From Punica granatum (lineage: Eukaryota; Streptophyta; Magnoliopsida; Myrtales; Lythraceae): 64,000 bases of DNA. Made by a program: the position numbers and the translations under genes. The DNA lies in contig NC_045130.1 of the NCBI RefSeq assembly GCF_007655135.1, forward strand, positions 806,001 to 870,000. Direction: 5' to 3'. This document shows positions 63,342-64,000 of this stretch, piece after piece (the stretch's first letter is position 1; every line of letters starts with the position of its first letter). Under the pieces are notes generated by a model, which saw only the letters and a program-made list of their open reading frames with translations, did not search any database and was not told the DNA's origin.

Positions 63342-64000
63342 ATGGAAAGAAAGCAGCATATTGCAATTTTTACCACTGCAAGCTTACCATGGATGACTGG
63401 AACAGCTGTAAACCCACTCTTCCGAGCTGCCTATCTCTCGAAAGATGGACAAAGAAATGTCACTTTGGTGATTCCTTGGTTGTCCTTGGAAAACCAAGGG
63501 TTAGTGTATCCGAACAATATCACATTCAAGTCCCCCGCAGAGCATGAGCAATATGTCTGTCAGTGGCTTGAGGAGAGAATTCCGTTCAAGTCTACTTTTG
63601 CTATACGATTTTATCCTGGAAAGGTATCTTTTATTCTCTCTCTCTCTCTCTCTAGTATCTCAAAAAATGCGCTTCATGATTATGAGGTTAATGAACATTT
63701 ATAGTACCTGTGTCAGAGTGCCAAACAGAAATTCAGCCACCATGTTGGAGCATTTCGGGTACTTTTTGAATTTCTCCTTTATCTTACAAAGACTTGTTTG
63801 TGGTGCAGTTTGCCACAGACAAGAGGAGCATTCTTCCTGTTGGAGATATTTCAGAAATCATTTCAGATGAAGAGGCAGACATTGCAGTCCTTGAAGAGCC
63901 AGAGCATCTAACGTGGTACCATCATGGGAAGAGATGGAAGAGCAAATTCCGTCTTGTCATCGGGATTATTCACACAAATTACTTGGAATATGTTAAGAGA
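63342..64000 (+). CDS. DGD2: Digalactosyldiacylglycerol synthase 2 (N-terminal part, cut by right edge)
   Basis: DGD2 is a UDP-galactose-dependent family 4 glycosyltransferase of the outer plastid envelope that makes DGDG from MGDG, chiefly under phosphate limitation. Two exons are inside the window: 63342-63623 and 63809 to beyond 64000. Phase is 0 at the junction. The text matches the DGD family: [86 protein letters not shown] and [20 protein letters not shown]. The protein starts directly with this domain and has no long N-terminal extension, which marks DGD2 rather than DGD1. An in-frame continuation of exon 1 past 63623 is intron. Confidence 0.95.

Overview
This window is nuclear DNA from a flowering plant, most likely a core eudicot. 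Every gene is split by short GT-AG introns, the proteins are plant versions of chloroplast, RNA-processing and lipid genes, and the spacers are AT-rich with LINE, SINE and MITE relics. I cannot name the species. I recognise thirteen protein-coding genes (two run off the window edges), one degenerate LINE, two further LINE fragments, two SINE-like insertions, two or three small inverted-repeat elements and a pair of box C/D snoRNA genes.

Layout from left to right: the tRNA adenosine deaminase TAD1 (minus, cut by the left edge); a remorin (plus); an R2R3-MYB factor (minus); a decayed LINE (7.2-11.4 kb, plus); a DDX6/DHH1-type DEAD-box helicase (minus, 12.7-15.6 kb); a spacer with a second LINE scrap and a MITE; the 25-kDa subunit of cleavage factor Im (minus, 19.1-21.5 kb); an AtuA/DUF1446-family protein (plus, 23.2-26.7 kb); a two-LIM-domain protein (plus); a SINE with target-site duplications; a chloroplast K+/H+ antiporter of the KEA1/KEA2 type (plus, 20 exons, 30.9-38.6 kb); a plastid FolD (plus); an AT-rich spacer; a divergent PCNA-like gene (plus, 43.9-46.8 kb); phosphomannomutase (minus); a block of small mobile elements (50.7-51.8 kb); an 82-residue His-rich membrane protein (minus); a LINE tail; a RmlD/MAT2B-like reductase (minus); the snoRNA pair (58.4-58.9 kb); a PH-like-domain membrane protein (minus); and the start of the galactolipid synthase DGD2 (plus, cut by the right edge).

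The genes do not form a pathway. They are ordinary independent eukaryotic genes. The parts most worth a second look are: (1) the snoRNA pair, where one member carries a 13-nt perfect match to a universally conserved 25S rRNA segment and can be identified as U18, while its partner has perfect C and D boxes but a guide whose target I cannot name; (2) the divergent PCNA paralogue, which has an E2F-type site next to its TATA box; (3) a nearly identical 109-bp tandem duplication inside the KEA gene that copies the end of an exon together with its splice donor; and (4) an inverted-repeat element at 50.7-51.25 kb that carries tRNA-like Pol III promoter boxes.

Exon coordinates were worked out by eye from splice consensus, reading phase and remembered homologues. 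Where phases close across the whole gene I say so; junctions that remain open are flagged.
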